DNA of 64,000 nt, taken from Cranoglanis bouderius (taxonomy: Eukaryota; Chordata; Actinopteri; Siluriformes; Cranoglanididae). The notes under the pieces were generated by a model. The model did no database searches, was not told the origin of the DNA, and worked only from the letters and a program-made list of their open reading frames with translations. The stretch lies in the NCBI GenBank assembly GCA_023630585.1, contig CM042552.1, forward strand, positions 20,022,569 to 20,086,568, given 5' to 3'. Position 1 is the first letter of the stretch. Each line of letters starts with the position of its first letter. The position numbers and the translations under genes are program-made. This document shows, piece by piece, positions 1 to 11,460 of the stretch.

Positions 1-331
1 GCAACCGTTTAACCTCCCTAATTATGCAGGCATCACTTAGGCGTTGCCATGGCCACGGAGACCCCCCGTTGGCAAGCGAAGCCGCTCCGCTTTCGGTCTG
101 GTAGGGAAGCGGCAAGTGGAGCGTTTCGTGACACTACCTTCGTTTTTGCTATCATCAAGCGTTATTAATCTTTTTCAAGTTTTCGGCTAACGAATTCAAA
201 ATGGCGTCCAGTGACACCAAATGTACTAGCGGTTGGAAGCCAATATCGGGTTACCGTGGTGAAGCAGTGGCCTCTGAAACTGCGGGGGGGTGGGGGGGGG
301 TTTGACTATGATTCCTTCCAGTATCATCCCT

Positions 332-334
<3 letters not shown>
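1..334. other. low-repeat stretch, possible regulatory island
   Basis: Unique-looking sequence of moderate GC. Positions 20-60 carry a TAATTATG homeodomain-type core and GTTGCCATGG, similar to an RFX X-box half. It ends in G-runs at 283-301. No coding potential is visible. A regulatory role is inference. Confidence 0.3.

Positions 335-388
<54 letters not shown>
335..388. repeat. (CA)n microsatellite
   Basis: About 27 uninterrupted CA units. The short frames across it are artefacts. Confidence 0.97.
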
Positions 389-390
<2 letters not shown>

Positions 391-800
391 CTGACCTGCT
401 GAGACGAGGGAAGGGGGGGGTGTAAGGGTTGAAACATACAGGCCTATTGAGTTCCAGCCCCGCTGGCATGCGACATGCCCATTCTCTGCATGCTGCGGCA
501 GCACAGTGGGTGGCATCGAGTCCAGCACAGTTGCTGCGTGATTTACAGCCCGGCGCTGCAGAGGGGTTTGCTACAGAGGACTAGTTAGCATAAATACGAG
601 AAATTCTAGCCCTCTGCTGTTAAGTATGGAATAAAACACGACGGGGTGTCGATGTGTGTGATGAAGCCGAGTTACTGTTACCACCCCGAAAGTGCATTGT
701 TTTCCACGACACCGCGGCGCTGTCGACTTCTCGTCTGCTTTCTGTTCCAGCAGCTCTGACAGCAGTTCCACCTGTAACACCAATTCACTGCTTGATGGAA
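389..800. other. unassigned unique sequence
   Basis: Mixed-composition sequence with a G-run at 413-420. I see no exon, RNA gene or recognisable transposon. Confidence 0.4.
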
Positions 801-1400
801 TACGTTATCGTTTCTATAGCAACAGCGCATTCACGTGGCCTGTTGTAATTTAAAAAAAGAAAACAAAAAAACATTTGTTGAAGGAGTCTCCAGTGTCAGC
901 GGCGCTTTGTAAGAGGAGTTTACGTTTTACGGTTTCTCGGTAAGCTGCGTTGTTTATTTTATTATACTGATTAACGTCAAAAAAACATTAAACGTAGCTA
1001 TTAATGGTTAAAAAGCGTGACACGTCATTAAATAATAAATTAAACATGCAATTATTGTTGAATCTCTCTGGTTATTGGAGAGTCGTCAACATGGTGTGGA
1101 TTATTTGTCTATAACTGCGCTTCCTGAAGCGTTTTATTCCTCTTCGCACCGATTACAGTCCTTCCTTCGTTTTTATCCGTTTATTGTTTATAGATGTTGT
1201 GGGACGTCCGCGAAACAAGTTGTTCTCAAGTTATCACGACAAAGAAACGCAGCTTGTCACGTTAGTGAGAAACCGAGAAAAGTTTCAACTCCTCCGCCCT
1301 GAAGACTTTCCAACGGTGGAGTGGAGACTCCTTACCGTAAATGTTAGATAAACGTCTCCTTACAGAAAACTTCGCCATAGCAACGGTTTTAAACCCGTTC
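801..1400. repeat. interspersed repeat family A, two halves head to head
   Basis: A forward half (ATCGTTTCTATAGCAAC at 808, GAAGGAGTCTCCAGTGTCAG near 882, GTTTCTCGGTAAGCTGC near 930) faces a reverse half (GTGGAGACTCCTTACC near 1321, preceded by an inverted copy of the GAGAAACC block near 1267). Internal TTTTATCCGTTTA lies near 1159. The same blocks recur at about eleven other places in this window. No coding capacity is visible, so it resembles a non-autonomous DNA element (MITE). Confidence 0.7.
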
Positions 1401-1925
1401 ATGTCGAGCGCCCGTCATACAGCCAACCAGATTCGAGACTCCAGCTGCTGAGACGTGTGAAGTAGCTTTAAAAGCTCTTCTCACGTTACACTCGGCTATA
1501 CGCGTAGACGTCCGTACCAGGGGGCGAAATGCCTCCCAGTGCCAGACATGGTGTAATGTGATGTAAATCAAGCTGCCGTACCCCATGTAGGTCCCATGTA
1601 AAACTTCCGGAGCGCTTCCTTCGTTCCGGGGTGTGAAGTTTTTGCTCTTTCACGCCTGGCTCCGTATGAGCGAGTGTACATGTGTGTGCTTTAGCGTGCA
1701 CTGTCAGGCCTCCTGCTGGTTTCCTTCTCTCTCGCTTGTCGGACCACCTGTCCTTCACTACGACAAAGCCTTTCTTTACAGACGGGAAATTGGCGAGACT
1801 TGGGAATGAACGTTGAAATGCACGTCAATATGAGAATTCATTAACGCTGATTACTGATCAGCCGGATGCCACCATTTTGACCTTTAGCATGGATCATTCC
1901 TTCATTTGTTTTGTAGTAAGGTTTT

Positions 1926-1962
<37 letters not shown>

Positions 1963-2380
1963 AAAAACCTTTTGGTGTGGAACATCACTGTCTAGACGGT
2001 CTGCAGCATAAAAGAGGCAGCAAGCGTTCATGCATGTCTCTTCCTCCGCCATTGTTCCTCATCCCCCCCTCCTCAGATCTCGTCCGCCGTCTTTGTTGGA
2101 GGACAATGTGCTGTCACCGATGCTTCCTAAACTTGTAAGGCCATGGCGCTTCCCCCTGGCGCTAGCACCGGCCGTGCCAATCAAGCCGAGGTCAAACGTC
2201 AAAAAAAGCCAGGGAGGGACTATAGGGGGCATCGCCACGGAAGAGTACCATGAGTACCATACAAGGCTTATCATGATGATGCGTGTAACACACGCTGTTG
2301 CTACTTCCTGTCCGTGTAGCTAGCATGAATGGCACGAGCAAGGACTCGCTAGCTAGCAAAGACTCTTTGCACTGAAAGAA
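1401..2380. other. unique sequence with AT palindrome and GC-rich patch
   Basis: Contains an (AT)n palindrome at 1919-1972 and a GC-richer patch at about 2040-2330. I see no exon with both splice sites and no RNA gene. Confidence 0.4.
1919..1972. repeat. (AT)n hairpin with unique palindromic arms
   Basis: About 15 TA units are bounded by AAGGTTTTTAT on the left and ATAAAAACCTT on the right, exact inverted complements, so the whole segment is one perfect palindrome. Confidence 0.85.
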
Positions 2381-3362
2381 ATGTTTTTATGGGATTTTTT
2401 TCCCCCCAAGTACAGATTCATTAAAAAACAAAAAATAAATTCATAAATTAAACATAAACAACTAAACATGTTTCTTAAATGTGGGATCACGTGAAAAGAA
2501 ATCAAAAAGGAAATGGAAATAAAGAACGTGTGAATAAACGAATCAAGTAAAATCGACGTGAAAATGAGTGAAAATACACGAGTTGCGTGAAAATATAAAA
2601 ATGAAGGAATCCTGTAAACATCACATGCGGAAAGAAATGAACCGTGCGATAATGAATAAATGAATCATGTGAACATCAACGAATCCTATGTAAAAAAAAT
2701 AAATAAATAAATGAGAAACGTCTCAAAGAATCACGTGAAAATAAACGAATCATGTGAACATGAATGAATCGTGTAAAAAAACAAAAAAAAACAATCACGT
2801 CTGAACAGAACTGACTCATGTAAACTGAGTGACCTGTTAGGATAAATGAATCATATGATCAGATGTTAAAATGAATCATGTGAAAGATGAGTCACGTGAA
2901 AAGAAATGAATCATGTGTAAAAATCATGTCAAGATAAGTGAATCATGTGAAAACAAACGAATCATGTGAAAGAATCATGTCTCAAAGAATCATGTGAAAA
3001 TAAATGAATCGTGTAAAAATCACGTGAACATAAATCATGTGAAAGATTAGTGTGCCAAAATAAATGAATCACATGGACATGAATGAATCATCTGAAAACT
3101 CACATCTGAAAACGAATCAACTGAAAGATTGACGTCATGATAAAAGAATCGTGTGAAGATGGTCATGAGTCGTGTGTAAAAAAATAAAAAATAAAAAAAA
3201 GAATCGTATAATCAGATATCAGAATGAATCATGTGAAAGATGAATCATGTCACAAGAGATGAATCATGTGAATGTCAAAATAAAAGAATCGAGTGAAAAA
3301 GAAATGATTCAGGTGTCAAAATCACCAAATGAGTCGGTCGTAAAAATCAAGTGTGGAGATTA
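2380..3362. repeat. degenerate AT-rich minisatellite, forward orientation, E-box rich
   Basis: Variants of a short unit, roughly AAATGAATCATGTGAA (16-25 nt with variable spacers), repeat for nearly 1 kb. The core varies between CATGTG and CACGTG, so dozens of E-box-type sites occur. There are no open frames of interest. The reverse-complement array lies at 4335-5335. Confidence 0.8.
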
Positions 3363-3571
3363 AAAGCGTGTGCTACATGTGAGAAATGTATGAAGCGTGA
3401 CACGTGAAGGTCACGTGACTTTTCTGATAGATCTTTTCGCTGGATGGAAGCTGCTCCTCTTTGGCAAAGATTTGCGCAGGATATTTGTTTTTCGTCTTTT
3501 TTTTTTTTTTTTTGGCTCCCTGTGGACCAAATCGTTTCATCTGCGACCTCGGCTTCCAATATTTCCTCCTG

Positions 3572-3617
<46 letters not shown>

Positions 3618-4334
3618 AGCCTTCTCTCCTTTTCTCTGTCACCTTATCAGCGCCCCTAATGACTACATCTTTTCTTTGCGTAATTTATTCCCCGGCTCGC
3701 CTAAGAGGCTCCGTCACAATGAGTCCTGCGCAAAAAGAAAAATATAAAAAATAAAAAAAAAAACCCAAACGCACACAAAGCCCATGTTAATTTCCTTATT
3801 ATCGGACGCTTTAATTATTTGTCGCACGTGATAAGTGCTTTCAGAGCGCTCCGTATCAGCAATAACCTTCTGGCAGAGGCGTCAAGGGGGCCATGTTGAG
3901 CTCGCCGCGTTTTTATTAAGACAATGCAGTGCGGAGCGACAAAAAAACCCCTCACACACCCTTTATTACACTGCCTCCTCTTCCAAACAGAGGAATAAAT
4001 ATTATAGATTAATTAATCCGTGCTGATTATAATTTAATTAGGTTACCTCCAGAGGGTTCCCCCCCCCCTCCTTTTGTTTTTAGGAATATTCCTGACACGT
4101 TCATTTGCACTGAGGTTGTAATACACACTCTGCTGTTGTTGTGTTCACACTCCGCTATAGTTTCAACACAAACTGTCAAAACAGGATACAACGCCTCACC
4201 GCTTCCTGTTCGCACGCCGCCATTTCCTTTTTCTTAATTGTGTTTAAAATAAAAAATAAAAAAATTCGTGTAAAAACAAAAAAAACAAAACGCCCTTCTG
4301 TTCTAATCATGCGGTTCTGTGCAATCGTGCGTCT
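3363..4334. promoter_or_regulatory. candidate conserved noncoding island between two inverted arrays
   Basis: Includes a (GA)n run at 3574-3613 and, at 3780-4045, low-repeat sequence with clustered homeodomain-type cores (TTTAATTATT, GATTAATTAATCC, TTTAATTAGG) plus a CACGTG site. The composition contrasts sharply with the flanking arrays. No coding frame is visible. A regulatory function is inferred from motif density only. Confidence 0.4.
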
Positions 4335-5184
4335 TTAAGACACTTTACATGTTCATTTTTTTTATATGATTCATTTATTTTCACATTTGATTCTTTAACG
4401 ATTCATTTTCCCGTGTGATCATTTCAGACGATTCGTTCATTTCCACACGACTCATTCACTTTAGAAATGATTCCGTTTTGTCACCTGATCTTTCGTCTGA
4501 TTTTTTTTTTGTCACGATTCATTTATTTCCACGTGTTTTTCCTCACGATTATTTTCTTTTGCAGGTGATTTTTTTCTTGATGACTCCTTTATTTTTCACG
4601 TATGATTCTTTTTCCACGATTCATTTTATTCTCACGTGATTTCTAAACTTTTTATTTTCCAAGTGATTTTTAGTTTATTTTCAGATTAGATTTTTGAACA
4701 CAATTAATTTTTTTTTCCCCCACATGTAATAATTTTTCACGATTCATTTATTTTCCAAGTGACTCATTTGTTTTCAAATGCTAAGTGACACTGATTCTGA
4801 TTTTGTGATTCATGCGATTCGTTTCTTTTCACATGGGATTTATTTTTTATTGCAAAAATCAAATTTTTTTTTTCCATGAACCATTCAAATTTTTTTTTTT
4901 TAAAGAAGGATTCATTTATTTTCATCATCATTTTATTAAGATTTATTTTTTTTTAAACAAAAATGATTCATCTACACATGATTCGTTATGTTTAACGTAA
5001 TTTTCCTTCCATCATTTTTCCAAAGTATTTTTTTTTTTAATACAAATGATTCATTTACTTTAGGGTTGGATTTTTGCAAACGATTCACTTATTTTTATTC
5101 TATATTTTATTTATTTATTTGTATTTATCAAAAAGTTAAATTGTTTTCACGTAATTATTTTTTACATGATACATTTCATTTTAT

Positions 5185-5216
<32 letters not shown>

Positions 5217-5335
5217 AAATACATTTATTTACACATATTCAGTGCATGCAGCTTCACTTTTTTTATTTTTATTTTTTAGTAAAGTTCTTTTCACACGTGG
5301 TCGCATGTTTTTTCGCATGAAGAATTTCAGGTCAC
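4335..5335. repeat. degenerate AT-rich minisatellite, reverse orientation
   Basis: Units such as TTCACGTGATTCATTTATTT and variants repeat for about 1 kb. They are the reverse complement of the 2380-3362 unit. Long T-runs have expanded in the middle. Pyrimidine-rich open frames here are compositional artefacts. Confidence 0.8.
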
Positions 5336-5446
5336 ATGATCACACTTTTTCAGATATAACCAGAGAATGGACTGAAAGAATTCCCCGAGTGATCCGGGAG
5401 GAGCTGGAGTACCCAAGTTTGGTGTATTTGACATTTATTAGCGTTG

Positions 5447-5501
<55 letters not shown>

Positions 5502-5612
5502 ATGGCTAACACATGAACACACTTCACCTGCACAGCATCCGAACTTGAAGACATGTGAGCAGGTGGTCGAGTGTGCCCGTAAAAGTGTATGCAAATATCC
5601 ACGGCTATAAGT

Positions 5613-5651
<39 letters not shown>

Positions 5652-5760
5652 CCTCTGTTTGTGAGTGAGTGTGTGTGTGTGTGTGTGTGTGGGAGTGTGT
5701 CTAATTTAAGCCAGGCCTGCGCGGCCCATCTGCCGTCGTCCACTAGTGTGGGCTCTCTTC
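5336..5760. repeat. cluster of (GT)n and (CA)n microsatellites
   Basis: (GT)n at 5449-5499, (CA)n at 5613-5649 and (GT)n at 5669-5690 alternate in strand, so neighbouring tracts are complementary. The spacers are unique sequence with no gene signal. Confidence 0.9.
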
Positions 5761-6753
5761 AGAAGCTCGGCACACATTCCTCGCTTTCCTCGTGCTCGTA
5801 ACGTGAGCCGTCGCTACAGGTGCAACGCGCAAGGTGTCTTGTCTAACCTTCTCCCATACATCATCATCATCACGTCCAGAATTCCCAGAATTCCACTTCT
5901 CCATGCTATGAACGTGTCCCGTGGGTCTTCTTTCCCCTACCTCCCACATGCGGAACAGGTGCTCGCGCCCATGGGAACGACGAAGCCCACCGTGGGAGAG
6001 CGTGAGTCATGCGCTGGATGGTGACCTTTGACCGATGCGTGGCACCTGCACAGTGGAAAAAAAAAAACAAAAACCCAGACGATCATCTGGATCAGCGGTG
6101 GAGGAACTGATGAGGTTCTCTAAGGTTCTGAGCGTGAATGTATAAAATGTATAAATTTGCCATAAATGCAATTAACACGAACCCTCGAGAGATCTATAAA
6201 TTTCCGAAGACATCTCGCGTTGCAGTGGAACATTCCAGGCTTTGGAGTCATGTGGGTTCCAGTGCAGCTGATTTAGACGTCATTATGAAAAGCAGGCTCG
6301 AGTTACCAGCACGCTCTTTTCATTTTGTTTGTCTGGAGTTCGTCCACACTTCCTTTTTCCGAGACCAAAGAATGCCAAACCTTCCCCACACGCTGAGAAG
6401 AAAATGAAAATAAACTGGCGTATTGGTATGTTTGGTTTTATAGCCCAGGCTCTGCTTCTGCTTGAGGAGGATTAGCGGGTGCGGTTCCGTGTCGGTTCCT
6501 GTGAGGAACCCGATTATTTAAGATCGAACTGCAGAGGTCACGACTCGTGCCTCGGCTCGGGGAGGAATGAGGACGTCTCCGTCACTCGAATGCGACGGCT
6601 GTGAGTTGGGACACTTCTGAGGTTTTTCTCGCTCGCTATTTTTCGGGAAGAAGACTCGAGGAGGAACGCGAGTGTGAGGACGACACTCGACTAGAGAAGA
6701 TGGAAAAGCAGAACGGAGAAGTCTGAGTGAAGTGGGACGAAATGGGAACATTC
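5761..6753. other. low-repeat region, possible regulatory island
   Basis: Unique-looking sequence. The segment at 6150-6320 has GCAATTAACA, GCAGCTGATTTAGACGTCATTATG and a TGACGTCA-like CRE core. Frames across it lack splice support. Nothing else is recognised. Confidence 0.3.
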
Positions 6754-6792
<39 letters not shown>

Positions 6793-6793
6793 T
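6754..6793. repeat. (AAT)n microsatellite
   Basis: About 13 AAT units, ending at a block that resembles a common teleost interspersed repeat. Confidence 0.95.
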
Positions 6794-7320
6794 AAAGCTG
6801 CAAGCAGCATTTTTGGGGGCCAAGCACCCAGACTCGGTGAGCTACACATTCACAGACATGTGACAATTATTGTCTAAGCAATCATATTTACTTCATGTAT
6901 ATATATATATATATATATATAATATACGGCTGCCTGATTTGTTCATTACTTTTCTTTAACAGCACACCCTGAACGTGTTGATGTTTAACTTCTAGAACAG
7001 CTCAAAAAACCCGACAACTGCTATGGCGCTGTGTTCACTGCTGGCCTGCGTGGCCTCCTGCGTGCCTTTCATTGTTAGCGTGATAGTATTTAGCGTCGTG
7101 TCAGGGAAAGAAAATGTCTGTAATGTCATGTATGCAGGAACAAAACTGGTAGCCACACACTCGGCCCCGCTAGTGTAAACATACACCGGTTTTCAAGTGT
7201 GGACTGAAATGATGGTGGACCAGTTTTGTCCTATAAAGCGACATGCTAGATGCGAGTACGGACGTGACAACAACTTGCGACTTATATCATAAACGATCGA
7301 TAGTTACGTAAGGAATAAAA
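6794..7320. repeat. probable interspersed repeat remnant (GCTGCAAGCAGC type)
   Basis: Begins AAAGCTGCAAGCAGCAT followed by GGGGGCCAAGCACC, a phrase I associate with a widespread fish repeat whose class I cannot name. (AT)n at 6897-6923. The right part (7300-7360) carries AATAAAACACTTCGG and TGTTATGGGAAAATAATCAAC, shared with the terminal part of family A. Confidence 0.45.
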
Positions 7321-7369
7321 CACTTCGGAGCATGCTGTTATGGGAAAATAATCAACAAAGCGGAGCAAC

Positions 7370-7700
7370 AGCGACCACCACTTTTGCACCACAGAAATTT
7401 GCAAATTTTTATTCATTAAAGAACAATACATGTGACTTTTTATCCGTTTATAGTTACATTTAATGTCTGTGAAACAAGTTAGTTCCTGTTATAGCAGCTA
7501 TAAACATTTCTTCCCTCACCAGCGTCTCTTTTTTCTCTGTGTCGCGTGTTCTGCCATGCTTTTCAGCTCGCCACGGTTGTAAAGAGTGATTATTTGTCAG
7601 ATTCGTAGCTTTATCGTAGGATGACATGTACGTTTTTGTTCTCAGGTTTTCTCGCTGCTGCAATCCGAGATTTGACCTCGCCACTGCGTGAACTTCTCGC
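7370..7700 (-). repeat. interspersed repeat family A, partial, reverse
   Basis: TTTTTATCCGTTTATAGTTACATTTAATG, split around 7438-7466, then AACAAGTTAGTTCCTG and TATAGCAGCTATAAAC, matches the 33.8-kb and 39.0-kb reverse copies. The GGAGTCTCC block is missing, so the copy is truncated. Confidence 0.65.
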
Positions 7701-8080
7701 TAATCCTAGGCAGATGTTCATTATTTAAGGAGGGAAGTGCATCTGAGAGAAAATAAATAAATAAATAAATTTTTAAAAAAGGTTCAACCCCCAGCGTGAG
7801 GCAGTGACACGAGGGCTCGTCTGACAGGTGTGTCGTGTCGTGTCGTGTCGTGATCGGGACAAAGTTTCGCCTCTCCGCTCTCTCCATTCAGCCCATGAAG
7901 TAAATACACTCATTAGCCGAGGACCCGTCCCACTAGAGAGAGCATGTTTGACATTATTAATTGGCTTTTCTGCACAAGGAGTCAAGTGGATGAAAAGGTT
8001 TATCAAGCTGAAATAATTAATTTTTGCTACGGAATTTGCTGACAGTTCACTTATTCTGGTTCGAGATCGGCAGGGTTGGG
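7701..8080. promoter_or_regulatory. candidate conserved noncoding island
   Basis: After an (AAAT)n run at 7750-7770 and a GTGTC pentamer run at 7829-7850, positions 7890-8045 hold low-repeat sequence with GACATTATTAATTGGC, GTCAAGTGGATG and GAAATAATTAATTTT. Homeodomain and NKX-type (AAGTG) cores cluster. No coding frame is visible; the function is inferred. Confidence 0.35.
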
Positions 8081-8143
8081 CGGTGGTGGGGAGGGGGGGT
8101 GGGGGGGTACTTAGGGGTTAGTTGAGGGGGGGGGGGGGGTGTT
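8081..8143 (+). other. G-run cluster with G-quadruplex potential
   Basis: Runs of 3-14 G separated by short spacers (GGTGGTGGGGAGGGGGGG, then a second long G-run at 8126-8139). The plus strand fits the four-tract G4 pattern. Confidence 0.6.
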
Positions 8144-8845
8144 CATATAACGTTAGGGCTTCTTTCAGTCTTTCAACAGCGCTTATTTTCGCAATAAAGT
8201 GAAGTGAACGAGGAAAGGAGGGGAAAAATAATGAAATGAAACGTAATTAACCTGAATAAAGGAAAGGGTCGGTTTTATCTCCCTCCTTTTTTTTTTTTTC
8301 TTCCCCGAGCGCAAAGATTACTCGCCTGTATTGAGACCAGTGTAGCATACAATTAATTCCAATTAATTCAAATTAGAGGGGAAATTATGTACTTTGATAA
8401 AGGTAAAAAAAACCAAGACATAATACCCCTTATCTCCTTAGTTATCTATGCCCTCCGTGGTCTCGTAATTACTTTTAATTAACGCCGGGGAACGCTTACG
8501 CAAAGCGAAACGCACCTGAAACTCGAACAATTTCGGACGAAAAAGGAATTCCACACAATGCGCGTACCGCAGCCTGAATACATAACGAGGTTAAAGTCTA
8601 TCCTTCAATTCACAAAAAAGCGCAAACTTCCTGCTAATCTCGAACCGTCTTCGCTCTGTGAACGCACTCTTTAAATATTTAGCATCCCGGAGAATTGTTA
8701 AGCAAAATAAATAGCGAATTGTAGTTAAAGTTCCGGATTCTTAACATCGAAGGCTAATAATTTACCACAATAGAAAAAAAGCGCTATTGTTTAACAAAGG
8801 AAAAACGTATGATCGGTGACGTGATGAAGCTTTTTGTTAGGTACC
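8144..8845. promoter_or_regulatory. candidate conserved noncoding island
   Basis: About 600 nt nearly free of simple repeats. It includes CAATTAATTCCAATTAATTC, ACTTTTAATTAACGCC, TTGATAAAGG (TCF/LEF-like) and TTTAAATATTTAGC. It is AT-biased yet complex and has no sustained frame, typical of vertebrate regulatory elements near developmental genes. Conservation not testable here. Confidence 0.4.
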
Positions 8846-9010
8846 TGTTTATGTTTTTATGGAAGGAGTCTCCACTTCCGCACTTTGGAACAGTCAGTGT
8901 GTTTCCCAACACTTTTCACAACAGAGGCGCTTCTGATTTTTGTGGTTTCTCGGTGACGTTCAGACTTTCAGACTAACAAAGACGCTAATGACGAGCTCTG
9001 TTCTTATGTC
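8846..9010 (+). repeat. interspersed repeat family A, partial, forward
   Basis: TATGGAAGGAGTCTCCACTTCCG near 8859, then TTTGTGGTTTCTCGGTGACG near 8940 and GACTAACAAAGACGC. The ends are lost. Confidence 0.7.
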
Positions 9011-9400
9011 TTGATTTCTCTTTACATGTACCACTTGTATTGCATTTTGTTTTGAATTTTGAGTCATGTCTCCGCCCCCCAGTCCTGTCATTGGTTTGTT
9101 TCCTGAACGTGTCCAGGTGTTCTGTGTTCGGTCCTTTATTTGTGTTCTGGTGTCGTGCCGAAGTCTCGTCACTGTTAACGTGCGTTACTGGGCCTTGCTT
9201 TAGCTTGTTTTCGGTGTTTTCTTCCTGGTTCGTCATCTGATCACCGGATTTGCTCGGTTTGTTTTTGCCTGCCTGCGTTCTAACCCTTGCTACCCCCCTG
9301 GACTACGACTACATCTTAATACACACCAAGCTCGAGTCCTGCCTCAACTAACCGCACGTTATTCCACACACAGCAAACCAAACACAGTGGTACGTGCATT
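9011..9400. repeat. possible retroelement tail or solo LTR
   Basis: Pyrimidine- and TG-rich text (GTCCTGTCATTGGTTTGTTTCC, split 9084-9105; CTGGACTACGACTACATC; TTAATACACACC at 9318) resembles 3' ends of fish retroelements. No terminal repeat pair or coding part is present, so the class is unresolved. Confidence 0.3.
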
Positions 9401-9730
9401 AAATAACACTCAGTGTTGAAGCCTGGACAAGTTCGAGCTAGCAGGATTAGCTGGAGATTTCATTGTATTTATTTCACTGTATAAAAACGATAGTTAATGT
9501 TACATACTTAAGCCAAAATTGATGATTAGTCATGAGCTACAGAAGGCGAGGGGGGTACATAGCTAACTTCTGTTGATGTGATATATTGAAACATATTATT
9601 AACGTCATATGAGCTTCAGATAGATTTTAACAGATGAAAAGTTCAATTCAAGCAATGTCTTTTTTTTTTTTTTTTTTTTGCCGTGTGTGTGTTGGCAGGT
9701 TGAAAGCATTACAGCTAGGACACACAAATC
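9401..9730. other. unassigned AT-rich sequence
   Basis: Unique AT-rich sequence with a 19-nt T-run at 9661-9679. Nothing recognised. Confidence 0.4.
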
Positions 9731-10015
9731 CAGGGGGTGTCTGTCGGTGGAATATCAGCACCATCTCGACCCACTGCTGCTCTGCCAATCTGTCTGGGCT
9801 TCACGCTTGTTTCCAGGTCGCAACCCGCCGCGGCGCCGGATTTATTAGGTCACGGCGTGGCACCAGCTTGGCATCGGCCTGGCAACAATTTGCCTTTTGT
9901 CGTCTCGGTGCCTGGCGGGCGCGCCGTGACACCGCAAACCTCGAAAAACTGCCAAGGTGACAAATACATAGGCGGCGGGAGGATCAGGCGTGTGAGGAAG
10001 AGCTGCTGAAAGGCC
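9731..10015. promoter_or_regulatory. GC-richer candidate regulatory island
   Basis: Abrupt rise in GC. Contains CTTGGCATCGGCCTGGC (NFI-like halves), GGCGCCGGATTTATTAGG and several TGGCAxx(x)TGCC-type near-palindromes. Open frames on both strands here lack homology that I can recognise and splice support. Confidence 0.35.
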
Positions 10016-11460
10016 ACACTTTTTATTTGCTTCTATACAAATGACTGATATTTGCGTATTATAACGATTACATTTACCTTTGCTAAGCCGTGCGAAGCAT
10101 TGTGTAATGACAATCGACAATTTACTGTTCATTTTTTTGTGTACATCTTGTTTATTTACTTTTGTTGTTGTTGTGAAGATAAGAAGTATGGGCCAACCAT
10201 TTTGTTTTGATAGCTTTACGTTTAAAAATGGCACCACTTTAGGACACGCACAGCAACTTTGCTATTGTTTACGTCGCTGAAACGGTCTAAATGTGTGTAG
10301 TATTAGAATAATATTAGAAAATACCTGAACGCTGTGACGTAATTGTGGTAGTAGTTGCCACACATCCAGTAACAACGAAGGAAATGATATTGAAGCGAAT
10401 CAGTCCGAACATTACTACAGCGTTGATCTCCATTCAGCCGTGGATGTATATTTATATATTTATTTATTTAGTTTATTTTTATGTAATAGATCCTGCTAAT
10501 TGTGTAAATGTTGATACACGGCACTTCCTTTACGAAATAAAATGTTTTGAGTAGCACTTCATATCAAAGAACGTTTAAGTATCTACTAGTTAATAGCTAA
10601 ATATTTAGTAGTTACTAGCACATAAGTTGAAACAGGAAGTACGACGAGACATCCGGATTAGGGTGGGTGCGGTTGTAGATTTTGTAGCTTGTGATTTGAC
10701 GAGTCACTGCTGGCACAAGTCTTAACCCCCGACTGCTCAACTTCCTGCAAGACCATCCTATCTCAATTGGAAGTTAAATGAACAAACATAAATATTCTTA
10801 TCACTTTTCACCGATACGAAATCCATCAAAACGGCATTCATGAGAAACGAAACCTGATAATAAAAGCTTACCTTATCAGCGAGGTCACATTTAAAAATCC
10901 GAATTCGCTCTCCACGACCCCCGACCTCTGGCATAAGGACGGCCCCACGCTATCATTTCCTCATCCCTCTATCGCTTCCTATCCCTCCGCCATCGTTTCC
11001 TCATCCTTCTTCCCTGCGTCCAGGATGATGGTGACAGTTGGAAAGGTTTTGGGTTTGGCTTTTCACACAATGGCACACTGCTTTCCGATACGTCTTCCTG
11101 CTTTGACGTGGCATCCCAAGGCGGCCTTATCGTCTGTGGCCAGGGAAAAAACCCCCCAAAAAAAACAAAAAAAACAAAACAACCAACGTCTTGTTTAAAA
11201 CAGAACCGGCGTCGAGTTTGACCTCGCATGTCGTTAACTTCTTACATCAAGCAGCTCTCGTTTACTATGTAGACGATATAATGAATAAATCGTATGTATG
11301 TATGCATTTGCCAAAAAAATGGCAAAAAAAGCAAATTATTGCGGCGAATTAGAAAACTAGCACGTGATGAACATGTCCTGCTAGCGCAACGTGAAAAATC
11401 TCTTCGGGATTTTGGTATTACGTCTCGGAATACCGTTCGTTCCATTGACATTAATTAACC
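10016..11460. other. unassigned sequence
   Basis: AT-rich stretch with short TTTA runs (10450-10480), a low-repeat patch at about 10640-10760, and CAAAA/GTTT runs near 11150. No exon, RNA gene or transposon signature seen. Confidence 0.4.

Noticed and set aside
5588..5690. tRNA or other structured RNA around the GT/CA cluster
   Set aside because: The predicted pairing is only CA with GT. No cloverleaf or conserved box was found here or elsewhere in the window.
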